DNA of 64,000 nucleotides. Origin: Hetaerina americana. Taxonomy: Eukaryota; Arthropoda; Insecta; Odonata; Calopterygidae. Both the position numbers and the translations under genes were made by a program. The stretch is taken from assembly GCA_022747635.1 (NCBI GenBank), contig JAKTNV010000010.1:41957527-42021526 (forward strand), read 5' to 3'. The notes below the pieces were generated by a model. That model was given only the letters and a program-made list of their open reading frames with translations, did no database searches and was not told the origin of the DNA. Shown here piece by piece: positions 44,891 through 54,731 of the stretch (positions are counted from its first letter, which is position 1; each line of letters opens with the position of its first letter).

Positions 44891-45567
44891 TTGAATCACA
44901 GATATTCCATGTATAGTGTATAAATTACTTAGTAATTAATCCAGTTTAAAAGCAGTCCAAAAGGATACTCCTAATTTCGAAAGTAAGCTAACGATTTGAC
45001 CCCTTAATATGGAATCCTGGAATGATAGTGACAGGAGGAAGCATTTACAAGTCCAATAGTCCATTACTGATGTCCATAAAAACTGTTTCTAGAATGTTTA
45101 TATTATTCCAACAAGATGGATACACAAACAGAGCCGCAACAAGTATATGGGAGTCGAAGGAAGAAAAAGAAGAAAAGGTTTAGGGAGACTAATAAGAAAG
45201 ATGGAGGGAATGAAAAAGAATGGGACACAAAATGAACGGAATGAAACGAAATTGAATTTGAAATGAAAATGAGGACGAGAGATTCGAGCAACGGTAGGGT
45301 AAAGAGAAATGGAATGTAAGAAGCGGCCTAATGAACAACCATTAGTCTTGTAGGTTGAATTTTCTGAAAAGCATCTAACTGCATGAACGTGTGTGCTGTT
45401 AGATGAAATGAGATCCTCATTCACAATTAAAATTCTGGTTTTTAAATAGATTATGCATTTTTAATGTAGCATCTAAAGCATCATTCAAAAAATCAATTCA
45501 TCAAAAGAAACGCATGCTCGGGTACTTTTCTGGGAACGTCATGTCATGTCCAGCAATCAAGAGCTCT

Positions 45568-45578
45568 ATGTTTTTCGT
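45568..45578. repeat. Target site duplication of copy I, left
   Basis: ATGTTTTTCGT at the boundary with the (TAG)n of the LINE 3' end. It is repeated at 51333-51343. Confidence 0.92.
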
Positions 45579-45782
45579 AGTAGTAGTAGTTTTAGGGGTT
45601 TGTAGGGTGCGTCGACAGCTATGGTCATTTTGCACCACTGTCATTACGTAAAACTTATGTTCCTTTTAAACTAGGAATAAGTAAACAGATAAATACGAAT
45701 AAATATATAAATAAATAAAATAAACAAAAAAAAAAAAGTAAAATGCTAAAATCAAGAAGCATTAAAATTATGCGCTCCGAAG
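45578..45782 (-). other. LINE 3' UTR and (TAC)n tail (copy I)
   Basis: After the ORF2 stop come GCATTTT..., an A/T tract containing TATTTATTTATATATTTATT, then GTGGTGCAAAATGACCATAG, CTGTCGACGCACC and the TAC repeats. The copy number of the TAC unit varies from two to five among copies. The last 50 bases are the part shared with the SINEs, so this is the probable recognition region for the LINE reverse transcriptase. Confidence 0.7.
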
Positions 45783-48700
45783 CTAAAGCTGCCCCATTAA
45801 ACCGGTTGTCCTTAAAAAAGTTAAGACTCGATTTATAGACCCAGAGTCATCCCCTAAAATATTTTTTAAGTCTCCCCTTATCTTCAACATGTCTCTGGCC
45901 CTTTGGTATGTTGTACATTCCGTCAGGATATGTTTTATCGTCAGGGGTTGGAAACACTCATTGCAGCGGGGCTGTTCTTTTACCTCCGCAAAGAGGTACG
46001 AATGAGTGAGGGCAGAGTGTCCTATTCTCAGGCGCGTAATCATGACCTCTTCCCTCCGAATGTTCCGGATGGAAGAGGACCATGGTGAAACGACCGGTTT
46101 TATTGCCCTGAGTTTATTATTTTGAAGAGACTGCCAAGTCTCCTTCCACTGATGCAGGACCGAGTTCCGCAAGGCGGCCTTCACGTCCTCCATTGGAACC
46201 AAGGTGGAGTCGGTCTCGGGTTGTCGAAGGGCATCCTTCGCTGCCTGGTCAGCTTTTTCGTTGCCTCTTATGCCGACGTGACCAGGAGTCCATATAAATG
46301 AGACCCTGTTCCCCTTTCTCTGAAGGGACAACAGGGTACATTGGATCTCCTGGACTATCGGGTGCACAGGTGCAAAGGCCGATAAAGATTTTAGGGCGCT
46401 CAACGAGTCGGTGCAGATGAGGAAAGAGCCATTGCTTTCTTTTATTTCTCCTAGGGCCGTCCTTATGGCTGACAGCTCGGCTGTGAAAATGCTGCAAGAA
46501 GTGTGCAGTTTTTTCCTCACGACTCCATGGTAGTGGGACACGACCGCATAGGCACATGCAGATTCTGACTTTGACCCGTCGGTGTAGACTGGGACAAAGT
46601 CAGAAAGTGAGCTGAGGACGGCACTGAAGAGCTGCTGGTATTCGGAATCGGTCGTTTTGGCTTTGCGGCGTGCACTGGCAATGAGTTTAATATCCGGCAT
46701 TGGTGTTAACCAAGGCGGATACTTAGCATAGGAGACGGGGCATATTTGAGGAAATGTAAAATTTACCTCTTTAATAAAATCATTAAAACGAACGGCAAAG
46801 GGCCTAGTTGCCCTTCTCCGCCTGTTAAATAAGTCTAAAAACCGTTGGTTAAAAACTATGTTAAAACAAGTGTGGATTGTCTCTGATAAAATTTTACAGG
46901 CATAATTGCCCATTAAAATCATCCTGCGGGTTTCCAACGGAGGCTCCCCTGCGTCTGCAAGTAAGCTTGGGACTGGGCTTGTTCTAAATGCCCCGGTGGC
47001 CAACCGTATCCCAGCATTGTGGACACATGTGAGTGGTCTCAAGTAAGACTCTCGTCCTGAGGAATACACTATGGAACCATAGTCCAGTTTGGATCGCACC
47101 AAGCCTCTGTACAATAAAAGCATGGTGGAGCGGTCTGCTCCCCAAGTGGAGTGAGTTAAAAACTTTAAAACGTTGAGGGTTTGGCGACACCTCTCGCGTA
47201 ACACGCGGATATGCTCCCGCCAGTTCAGCTTTTGGTCCAGGATCATGCCGAGAAAGCGGACGGACTCCACAAATGGAAGAGGCCTACCCAACAGGGTTAG
47301 GGTCGGGGTAACGTGGTAACCGCGAACACGGTGAAAGTGCACGCATTTCGTTTTCTCCATGGAGAAACGAAATCCGTTCTTTCGCGACCACTCTCCCAGT
47401 TTGTTTAGAGTCACCTGGGCTTGCCTGGAAGCGTTTGGCAGTCGTGTCGACCGGCAGAATATGGCTAAGTCGTCCACATAGAGCGATGCCATCACCGGGG
47501 CATTGATGCATTCCACCACGTCGTTGATGGCGATGGCAAATAACGTCACGCTCAGTACTGAACCCTGGGGTACCCCGTTCTCCTGTGTAAAAGATCGGGA
47601 TAAGTGCTTCCCAGTCCTTACTTTAAAAAGGCGGTTAGTTAAAAAATTTCTGATAAATAGGGCCATGTTGCCTCTAAATCCCCACTTGTGGAGCGTGTTG
47701 AGGATTCTCCATCGCCACACACTATCATAGGCCTTCTCCAGGTCGAAAAAGACTGCTATGACGTGTTGACGGTGGAGAAAGGCTTCCTGGATGAAGTTCT
47801 CAGTGCGCACCAGATGGTCTGTCGTGGACCTGCCACGCCGAAAGCCGCACTGAGCGTCGGAGAGCAGGTGTCGACTCTCCAAGCACCACATGAGACGTCG
47901 GTTTACCATCCGTTCCATCACCTTGCACAGGCAGCTGGTGAGAGATATGGGACGGTAGTTTTTCGGGTCATTTTTGTCCTTGCCCTGTTTTGGGATTGGT
48001 ATCACGATGGACTCTCGCCAGGCATTTGGAAAACTGCCCTCGTTCCAAAGTTGGTTGAGGGTATTTAGGACCTCCCCAATCGCAGTTTCCGGAATGTTCC
48101 GGAGAAATGCGTTGTGGATTTCGTCCGCCCCTGGCGAGGTGTAATGGGAGTCTTCGATGGCGGATTTAAGCTCCCAGGACGTGAAAGGCTCATTGTAATA
48201 TTCACTTGTAGGACCTGCACCAAAATTGAGAGGGACTCTCTCGCATCGCCTCTTCAGGTTCGCAAAGTCCGCGGCATAGCCCTCGTCACTGCTATTGGCC
48301 GCGAACTGACTGGCAAATATGTTGCTTATTTCGGCAGGTGAATTAACCACCCGGCCAGCAACAAGCAATGGCGAGATGACAAATGAGCCCTTGGACCCGG
48401 AGATTTTCTTGACTTTGTCCCATACCTGACCAAGCGGCGTGCGATGGTTGATGGTAGAGACGTATTCTATCCAGGAAGCCCTCTTGGCCTCCTTCACGGC
48501 CCTTCGAGCTCGCGCTCTCAGGCGGCGGTACGATGCCAGATTAGTTGCCGTGGGATATTTTCTAAAAATATTTAATGCTTTTTTCCTCGCCCGAATCGCC
48601 CGGTCGCATTCCCCGTTCCACCAAGGGACAGGAGCTCGATTAATGTTCCCGGACGTACGAGGGATACTTTTGGTAGCTGCCGCCAACAGCGTTGAACTTA

Positions 48701-49484
48701 GTTTATCGACGTTGTGCAACGCGTCGAAACTTGCGTCGTGTTTATATGTAAACGTACGCTTAAAAAGTGGCCAGTCCGCACGGTTAATACGCCACTTTTC
48801 CGGAGGTTTTGAAATGGTGGGCGAAGAGTCTTCCTTAACGAGTAGAAGAGGAAAATGGTCACTCCCACAGAGATCGTTGTGGGTGGACATTTTCAGCTTT
48901 GGGGCTAGACTTCTCGAGCATAGACAAAGATCTATTGCTGAGAATTCCCCATTGAAGCTGTTAAAGCGGGTTTTTTCGCCGCTATTTAATAAAAACAGGT
49001 TAAAATCCTCAATAAAGTTGGATAAAATTCGACCTCTCCTATTGCTTTGGGTTTCTGGCCCTCCCCAGAGAGGATCATGGGCATTAAAATCTCCCATCAA
49101 AATGAACGGCTGAGGAAGCTGGTGGACAAGGGCTTCAAGGTTCAGGCGGGTCACCGGTGCACCCTCTGGCAGATACACGTTGCATAACGTCATCCTCTCA
49201 GGGGTGTGCACCGTGACAGCGACGGCCTGGAATGGAGAGTTCAGTTGGACTCGCGAGGTGTAAAGGGCCTCACGGGCCGCAACTGCTACTCCCCCTTGGG
49301 CTCGTTGGCCACTTAGGTCATCCGTTCTAAAAACAGTGAATCCCTTCAGAATACCCTTATCTTCAGCCTTAAAATGGGTCTCTTGGAGACAAATACAAGA
49401 GGGTTTAAAATCTTGGATTAAAATGGCCAGCTCCTCCTTGTGCCGATAAAAGCCATTGCAGTTCCACTGCAGAATGTAACACAT
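45783..49484 (-). CDS. LINE ORF2: endonuclease / reverse transcriptase / RNase H, intact (copy I, 1233 aa)
   Basis: The enzyme nicks target DNA and copies element RNA from the nick. From the N-terminus: an apurinic-like endonuclease at about 1-220 (QWNCNG, LQETH, GDFNAHDPLWG, SAIDLCL, GSDHFPL); a linker; a reverse transcriptase at about 480-780 with NYRPISLTS, CGFRRGRSTTDHL, FDLEKAYDSVW, NGVPQGSVLS and YVDD (669-672); an RNase H at about 962-1085 with VYTDGS, AELSAI, CTDSLSAL and WTPGHVGIRGNEKAD; and a CX2CX7HX4C knuckle near 1174-1190. The start ATG (49482-49484; MCYILQWN) is directly before the first endonuclease motif. It lies 82 nt after ORF1, which suggests reinitiation. No stop or active-site change is seen; N509K is private. 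Confidence 0.95.
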   Translation of the reverse strand: MCYILQWNCNGFYRHKEELAILIQDFKPSCICLQETHFKAEDKGILKGFTVFRTDDLSGQRAQGGVAVAAREALYTSRVQLNSPFQAVAVTVHTPERMTLCNVYLPEGAPVTRLNLEALVHQLPQPFILMGDFNAHDPLWGGPETQSNRRGRILSNFIEDFNLFLLNSGEKTRFNSFNGEFSAIDLCLCSRSLAPKLKMSTHNDLCGSDHFPLLLVKEDSSPTISKPPEKWRINRADWPLFKRTFTYKHDASFDALHNVDKLSSTLLAAATKSIPRTSGNINRAPVPWWNGECDRAIRARKKALNIFRKYPTATNLASYRRLRARARRAVKEAKRASWIEYVSTINHRTPLGQVWDKVKKISGSKGSFVISPLLVAGRVVNSPAEISNIFASQFAANSSDEGYAADFANLKRRCERVPLNFGAGPTSEYYNEPFTSWELKSAIEDSHYTSPGADEIHNAFLRNIPETAIGEVLNTLNQLWNEGSFPNAWRESIVIPIPKQGKDKNDPKNYRPISLTSCLCKVMERMVNRRLMWCLESRHLLSDAQCGFRRGRSTTDHLVRTENFIQEAFLHRQHVIAVFFDLEKAYDSVWRWRILNTLHKWGFRGNMALFIRNFLTNRLFKVRTGKHLSRSFTQENGVPQGSVLSVTLFAIAINDVVECINAPVMASLYVDDLAIFCRSTRLPNASRQAQVTLNKLGEWSRKNGFRFSMEKTKCVHFHRVRGYHVTPTLTLLGRPLPFVESVRFLGMILDQKLNWREHIRVLRERCRQTLNVLKFLTHSTWGADRSTMLLLYRGLVRSKLDYGSIVYSSGRESYLRPLTCVHNAGIRLATGAFRTSPVPSLLADAGEPPLETRRMILMGNYACKILSETIHTCFNIVFNQRFLDLFNRRRRATRPFAVRFNDFIKEVNFTFPQICPVSYAKYPPWLTPMPDIKLIASARRKAKTTDSEYQQLFSAVLSSLSDFVPVYTDGSKSESACAYAVVSHYHGVVRKKLHTSCSIFTAELSAIRTALGEIKESNGSFLICTDSLSALKSLSAFAPVHPIVQEIQCTLLSLQRKGNRVSFIWTPGHVGIRGNEKADQAAKDALRQPETDSTLVPMEDVKAALRNSVLHQWKETWQSLQNNKLRAIKPVVSPWSSSIRNIRREEVMITRLRIGHSALTHSYLFAEVKEQPRCNECFQPLTIKHILTECTTYQRARDMLKIRGDLKNILGDDSGSINRVLTFLRTTGLMGQL

Positions 49485-49566
49485 TTAAAGTGTTAAATTA
49501 AAATAAATAAATAAATATATAAATAAATAAGATGACTAAAAAGGGAGATGACCAACTCTATTGAGG
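49485..49566 (-). promoter_or_regulatory. AU-rich inter-ORF spacer
   Basis: 82 nt between the ORF1 stop and the ORF2 start. It contains TTATTTATTTATATATTTATT-like AUUUA repeats, almost the same string as in the 3' UTR, and ends CACTTTAAATG at the ORF2 ATG. Length and sequence are nearly invariant among copies; G lacks two bases near the start codon. A role in ORF2 reinitiation is inferred only. Confidence 0.4.
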
Positions 49567-50733
49567 TTATCGCTTGAAGCGATGTTTCCTCTTCCACTCG
49601 TTTGCGAAGACCTCAGTATCAGAGATACTCTGGTCCTCTTCAATTACCTCCGGCCTCTTTGGCTTCACTGGAGGCGGCGGGGAAGGTGTATTCTCACGCC
49701 CTTTTGGCGTGTTCCCCTTGGTGGTTTTCTGTGGGCTCTTCTTTGAAGGGCCCACAGGAGTAGGTGGCTCCTTGTCCACCTTACTCTTCCCATCCTTCAC
49801 CCTTTTGGGTTTAGGCACTTGCGTGTTTTCAACTGGGGATTCTTTCGGTATCTCCGTCTGCGTGGCGATGGTACACTTTACACATTGCGTGGTTGCAACG
49901 GAAGCAAAGGACCGGGAGAAAGTTGGAGCGATTAGCGCCCTGTATTTTCTCCTCGCTTCCGCATATGGGATTTTTTCAAGGGTTTTTATCTCCATGACTT
50001 TCCTCTCTTCTTTCATCTTCGGGCAATCACGAGAGTACACTGGGTGTGTACCCTCGCAATTGACACAAAGAGGTTCCGAAGAGCACTCTTTATCCTCGTG
50101 CGCGTCTTTGCCACAGCGCGGGCAGGTGGCCTTACCCTCGCAACGCGACGCGACATGGCCGAACCGTTGGCATTTGAAACAACGCACGGGATTTGGGATG
50201 AATGGCCTCACTGGTACCGATTCATAGCCCACAAACACCTTGTCGGGTAGTCTATCACGCGCAAACGTCAAGATCACGGAGGTGCTGTTTACGTTTTCTC
50301 CGTTGCGCCTCGTGGTGAGTCGACGACAATCAGTCACTCCCTGAGAGAACATTTCTCTCTTGATTTCTTCGATGTCCACGTATAGGAGGTCGTAGTGACT
50401 GATAACTCCCCGACAGGTGTTAAGAGTGCGGTGCACCTCCACCTTAATCGGAATGTCATGGAGCATTCCCATAGCAAGCAGTTTATCGCTTTGTGTATCG
50501 TTCAGGGTCTCTATAAGAAGTGTACCATCCCGGAGCTTCTTCACGCTCTTTGGGTCCCCAGGCACAATCTGTGACAAAACTCTGCGAATTAAGAAAGGAG
50601 AAACCTTTTTCAAGGTTTCACCTTCCTTTATGCACGACATAATTAAATAGCGCTTACATGCGCCTATGCACTTTTCTCCCCCGCCGGTGTCCGGACGGGA
50701 TCTTTTTAGTGGTGGAAAGGGTTTTTCCTCCAT
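49567..50733 (-). CDS. LINE ORF1: RNA-binding gag-like protein, intact (copy I, 388 aa)
   Basis: This is a putative RNA chaperone that coats element RNA. The N-terminal 20 residues are basic and Gly-rich. About 25-180 is a globular part with alternating charged and hydrophobic segments, in the place where I-type ORF1 proteins carry an RRM-like fold. Zinc knuckles follow: CFKCQRFGHVASRC (185-198), CPRCGKDAHEDKEC (204-217) and CVNCEGTHPVYSRDC (223-237). A CVKC pair is at 284-287. The Pro/Lys-rich tail ends KRKHRFKR, a possible nuclear signal. The ATG is at 50731-50733. The frame is open further upstream but has no ATG before the uORF stop. Confidence 0.92.
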   Translation of the reverse strand: MEEKPFPPLKRSRPDTGGGEKCIGACKRYLIMSCIKEGETLKKVSPFLIRRVLSQIVPGDPKSVKKLRDGTLLIETLNDTQSDKLLAMGMLHDIPIKVEVHRTLNTCRGVISHYDLLYVDIEEIKREMFSQGVTDCRRLTTRRNGENVNSTSVILTFARDRLPDKVFVGYESVPVRPFIPNPVRCFKCQRFGHVASRCEGKATCPRCGKDAHEDKECSSEPLCVNCEGTHPVYSRDCPKMKEERKVMEIKTLEKIPYAEARRKYRALIAPTFSRSFASVATTQCVKCTIATQTEIPKESPVENTQVPKPKRVKDGKSKVDKEPPTPVGPSKKSPQKTTKGNTPKGRENTPSPPPPVKPKRPEVIEEDQSISDTEVFANEWKRKHRFKR

Positions 50734-51332
50734 AATAAGAAATGATTCGTCCCTCGGCCTCCCCACCCGCCACGGAGCCACACATTTGGGACGCCACTCC
50801 GCCAAACCGGAGCGGTCGCCAGGGCTAACTCGAGGGATATAGCGCTTCTGGAGTGGTTGTCTGTTTCGGGGTGGATCTTCGGTGCAAGGGCCCACCAAAA
50901 CCCTTACATCTCCGACCACTCTACGCAGACCCCCACAACCTTGGCACTCGCCACCGGAGCGAAAACGCGACGGAAGCCGATTGACCGGGAGTGGCTAGCT
51001 CCCGGCCTCCCGTTTACACGAAATCCGGGGCCGAAGAGGGGTATCACTCCCCGGTCCATACAGGGCATCCGACACCCTGCTGGGAACCAGAAAGCTCACC
51101 CTCCAGGATCCCCTTTTCTCCCTTACGGGTCTCCAGGCACGGCAAACACCTGGGCGGATCGCAGGCCAGATGGTATGGCCGCTCACAGACAGTGGATCCA
51201 CAGCACTGTCCGGACGCATCCCTTGCTGGCTTGGGGTTTTTTTTCGGGGTTTTCTCCCCGCCCTTTTAGTCGCCTCTTACGACAAGCAGGGATACTGCGG
51301 GAGTATTCTCTATCCCCCTACCCGCGGGGGGG
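50734..51332 (-). promoter_or_regulatory. LINE 5' UTR / internal promoter region (copy I)
   Basis: About 600 nt from the 5' terminus to ORF1, GC-rich. The first 18 nt can pair as a CCCCC/GGGGG hairpin. Next comes CTCCCGCAGTATCCCTGCTTG and GTCGTAAGAGGCGACTAAAAG, with GTCG...CGAC pairing, before a 74-codon uORF. LINEs of this group carry internal promoters, so the start of this region is the likely promoter; no TATA-like box is visible. Confidence 0.5.
50995..51219 (-). CDS. uORF of the LINE 5' UTR, 74 codons, same frame as ORF1
   Basis: It starts with ATGCGTCCGGAC at 51217-51219 and ends in TAG at 50995-50997. The ATG lies exactly 486 nt (162 codons) before the ORF1 ATG in all eight copies that have the region: others at 2021-2245, 8034-8258, 19364-19588, 20852-21076, 32598-32822, 38632-38856 and 62708-62932. 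The protein is Pro/Arg-rich with no known domain. It may regulate ORF1 initiation or simply be an open frame in GC-rich DNA. Confidence 0.35.
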   Translation of the reverse strand: MRPDSAVDPLSVSGHTIWPAIRPGVCRAWRPVREKRGSWRVSFLVPSRVSDALYGPGSDTPLRPRISCKREAGS

Positions 51333-51343
51333 ATGTTTTTCGT
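51333..51343. repeat. Target site duplication of copy I, right
   Basis: ATGTTTTTCGT, identical to 45568-45578. Confidence 0.92.
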
Positions 51344-51450
51344 TAAAGCACTCGTTATAGCGATTACTTTTTCGATACTTTTCATAATAACCTATCATTT
51401 ACTCTATTGACTTAATTTAGGATATTTTTATTATTATATTTATTTACATT

Positions 51451-51452
<2 letters not shown>

Positions 51453-51503
<51 letters not shown>
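51453..51503. repeat. (AT)n microsatellite
   Basis: About 25 uninterrupted AT units, followed by ACATATTGTATTATTATT. Confidence 0.95.
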
Positions 51504-51508
<5 letters not shown>

Positions 51509-54500
51509 TGTATTATTATTCAGACATGGAATGCGTATCTGCAATTCTTCACACTCGTAATTGAAAAGCCACCGAAATTTATTAAGGCAGAATATTTATA
51601 AGTTAATGTGCCCTCGCTACGTTCTCCAAATTTCGATAAGTACATTGAAATGACGAGCGTATATTTTTTGAAATGTGAATTTCCATTATATTTCCGGTTA
51701 ATTTCAAGAAATGTAAGGGAAATATTATGGAAACAAGCTATAATATGCTCCATCTATTCGCAAACCGCCGCAACGGCGTGTGGCGGGGGGTGTTAGGGCA
51801 CCACACGAAATTAAGAAAGAAAAAAACGCATGCAAAAGCCACAAATTTATAGTCCATAAACAAAACGTTGCAGGCATTCATGCAAAAATCAAGTTATAAA
51901 TAATTTTGCCGCTAAATTAATTATAAAAATGATTCAGACATGGATTATATATTTGTTTGAGTGAAATCATTTCTCAGTGAAATAATAAATACGTTTTTTC
52001 TGAGTGAATATAAGAAATGAAAAAACCGTTATCCTTATCTTGGCATAGTACTGCTATGAGATATTAGTACTATAACCGCTGATCAAATTATACAAATATG
52101 TTAAAATTTATTTTTTAATCTTTTGTTTTTATACTATAGTTTTTAGAATAGTTTATTGCTCCATGTATTTGCCGATAATCTATTTCGTTCCCATTGAAAA
52201 AGAGTGGAGATACCTTTGATTCGAGGTTAAATTGTTTTTTTTCTGTTCTCGACCCAAGACCAACACCATCCAAAAGTAGACGCATTAATGTAGAAATTCA
52301 GCAAATAAAAATCGGATTAATGCCCAAAATTACTTAGAAAATTATTGTGTGCCACAATATTTCCCATATTATTTGCCCTAATAAGGAAAAAATCAGGTAA
52401 TTCCATTAACTTACTTTCGTATGCATGAGGCTAGGTCTTTTGAATTTTGCCATATCCCTATGTACTCGTAGTACTTGTATTTAATACCTGAAAACGTTAT
52501 CCTTCATAAAATAACTGTTACAAGTAATAAAAATTATTTTCTTATATCGTGGTGGAACCCATATGGTGCTTCTAAGTAATCGAACCTTCGATCTTGCTGC
52601 TGAACCTCTCAGGCAATACGAGGCCTAATATATTGTCCGCAGATGAACCCTCGCCCAAGCCACAACGAGGACGTGCAGGAGCCAAGACTAGTATAAAGAC
52701 TTGGTCTCCACGAGCAGAGAGAAGCCCTTGGCACTCCAATAGAAATCCATTTTACGATGAAAATTCACCCCGAATCAAGGAAGAGTGTCGCCTCAGGCGT
52801 GGGAAGTGGGAGAGGGAGGAGGAGGGAAGAGAATTTAAACCGCTGGAAGGAGTGCAATTTTGCAGAAGGAAATTGTTTGGCTTGGAGGGAAGATGCCTCC
52901 CTTGGGTGGGGTGAAACAGCACATGGGAGTGAGCAGGATGGGGGAAGGAAAGGAGAGTAGGTGGACAGGGGCGGTGCGGGTAAGATAAGAGTGTGAGGGA
53001 GGAGCGGAGTTGCTTCCTGGGCGCTGTTTATTACGGGCTCTCTCTCTCCCTGCCTCACGATGGCGCGGGGGCGTGTTGCTGGATAGCCGAGGGATGGCCT
53101 CGATGTGGGTCGAGAGGAAAGATACGGGAAAAAGAGAGGGAGAATGGAGATAAAAGTGAAGGCATTCCCAGTGCGGGAGGGACGAGGACGAGGAAAATAT
53201 GACAGTTTAGGGTAAAATAGATGAATACATGTGGGCAGTTGCTCACTATCACCATTCCGATCGACCTTGATTTCAAATGATTTCCCCTACCGTATATTTT
53301 GGCTCTGGAATTTTTCCTTTCCAATTGCTCTTCGAACCTCAAGTGCCCTTGATCCATTCTAAAACCCTCCTATATATTTTGTTAATATGTCATAAAGCAC
53401 GCGTAGGATTATTTATTTCCGATCGGATGGGTACGTAGGTGGGTGTAAGGACTTCTCAATTTTTTTTATTCAGCTGCGAGGCGATCCTTATTTAGGATTT
53501 AAATTACGTAAGGTCGTCTTCGGAGGGGTAAACCTCGCCCCCATTTGTAGGCATCCATCACATGTGACCTTCCACTCCTGTAAAAAAATATTTTTCGGTA
53601 TTAACATGTTAAATGGTTAGCTTTTTCTAAGATTAAAGAAAAAGACGAATTTTTGGTTTGACGAAAGCGTCTTTCGCTGAGAACGTCCACTGATTACTTT
53701 GTACGTGTTGTACTGAAAAAGAACATTACAATGAAATAAAACTTTCATATGTTCGTGGTGTTATCATATATGCATTTTAATGAGAGAAGAATCTAGAAAC
53801 TCAATGATTAGGATTATCCTTCTTCGAAGCTGTTTCGAGAGTTTCATAATTGATTAAATAATCACGAAACGGCATTTTCATTGGTGAAAATTAGTACCCA
53901 TTCCTCCTTGAGAATTGTTTTAGACTGGGTCAGCAGTAATATTCATAAGCGAGGATATCATTATTACTAACCTACAAATTAAATATTCGTGCGAAGTTGC
54001 TATACCAGTTTTGAATTTATTACCGTAAATGACGATACAGATAAAGGTATGTTGACAGATTCTGGTATCGCTTTCCAATACTCATACCAGTTAAGGTTTT
54101 CCATCATACCAAAGCAGCACACTACGATATAGACTCCGGGTGTGTATTAGTAAAGACATAACGTATTTCCGTCGCGCTGGTTGGAATATTAGTCACATAT
54201 GATCCCACGGTCAATGTTCACTACTTCGCAGGCGCGGAGCGATCTGATTTACTGTAAAGAAGATTCTTACTCGTACGGGCTGGGAAGAAGGACTGCTCCA
54301 ACCATTTAAGATGGGATTATATCTCCAACATTATCGCTATCCCTAATAATGATCACCACAGTCAATCAACGAAAAGTTCTCATCTGAGCTGAAAGATACC
54401 TGCAGTACCTTCAAATAATAAATTTTTCTGCAGTATCTTTCTTACTCTAATCCCCACTCCGCCTCCTTTCCTACTAAATTTCTCCTGCCTTCATCTCCTT

Positions 54501-54731
54501 ATCTTTCAACGCTCCCTTCCTCCCCCTCCAACCCCCACCCGTATTTCTCCCTCCTCCTCCTCCCTCTCTGATATACATTCGGTATTTTTCTTGTCTCTGT
54601 GTCATTTACCTGGGACTCACTCTGCAAGTCGAAACGCGCGTCGTGCAAGCTTGATCATGTGGAAAAGTGCTATATCCTTGCTTAATTTGGAAACGTACCT
54701 TCTACTACATCAATTTTGGAACTGCGGATCT

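Larger units (their letters stand above)
38973..45567. other. Unique intergenic DNA with CpG-rich block, diverged repeat and two SINEs
   Basis: No recognisable gene. Named pieces inside are a GC/CpG-rich block (39241-39470), a diverged direct repeat (40918-41057 and 41521-41664), SINE copies (42104-42417 and 44594-44890), and a plus-strand purine-rich stretch at 43740-43960 with another at 45130-45290. The remaining sequence is AT-rich without an interpretable signal. Confidence 0.6.
45578..51332 (-). mobile_element. LINE copy I, full length, intact, with perfect TSD; reference copy
   Basis: An I-superfamily non-LTR retrotransposon. In transcription order: 5' hairpin CCCCCCGCGGGTAGGGGG, 5' UTR of about 600 nt (51332-50734), ORF1 (50733-49567), AU-rich 82-nt spacer, ORF2 (49484-45783), 3' UTR of about 205 nt and a (TAC)4 tail. 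The RNase H domain, the three-knuckle ORF1, the C-terminal CCHC in ORF2 and the short tandem repeat tail instead of poly(A) support the I group (I/Nimb-like) over Jockey. The exact clade needs a phylogeny. With both ORFs open and an 11-bp perfect duplication, it is the best candidate for a recent, competent copy. Confidence 0.96.

Noticed and set aside
52555..52640. A possible tRNA gene (GGTTCGATTAC box B-like on the minus strand)
   Set aside because: No acceptor stem or proper box A spacing could be drawn. A chance match is more likely.
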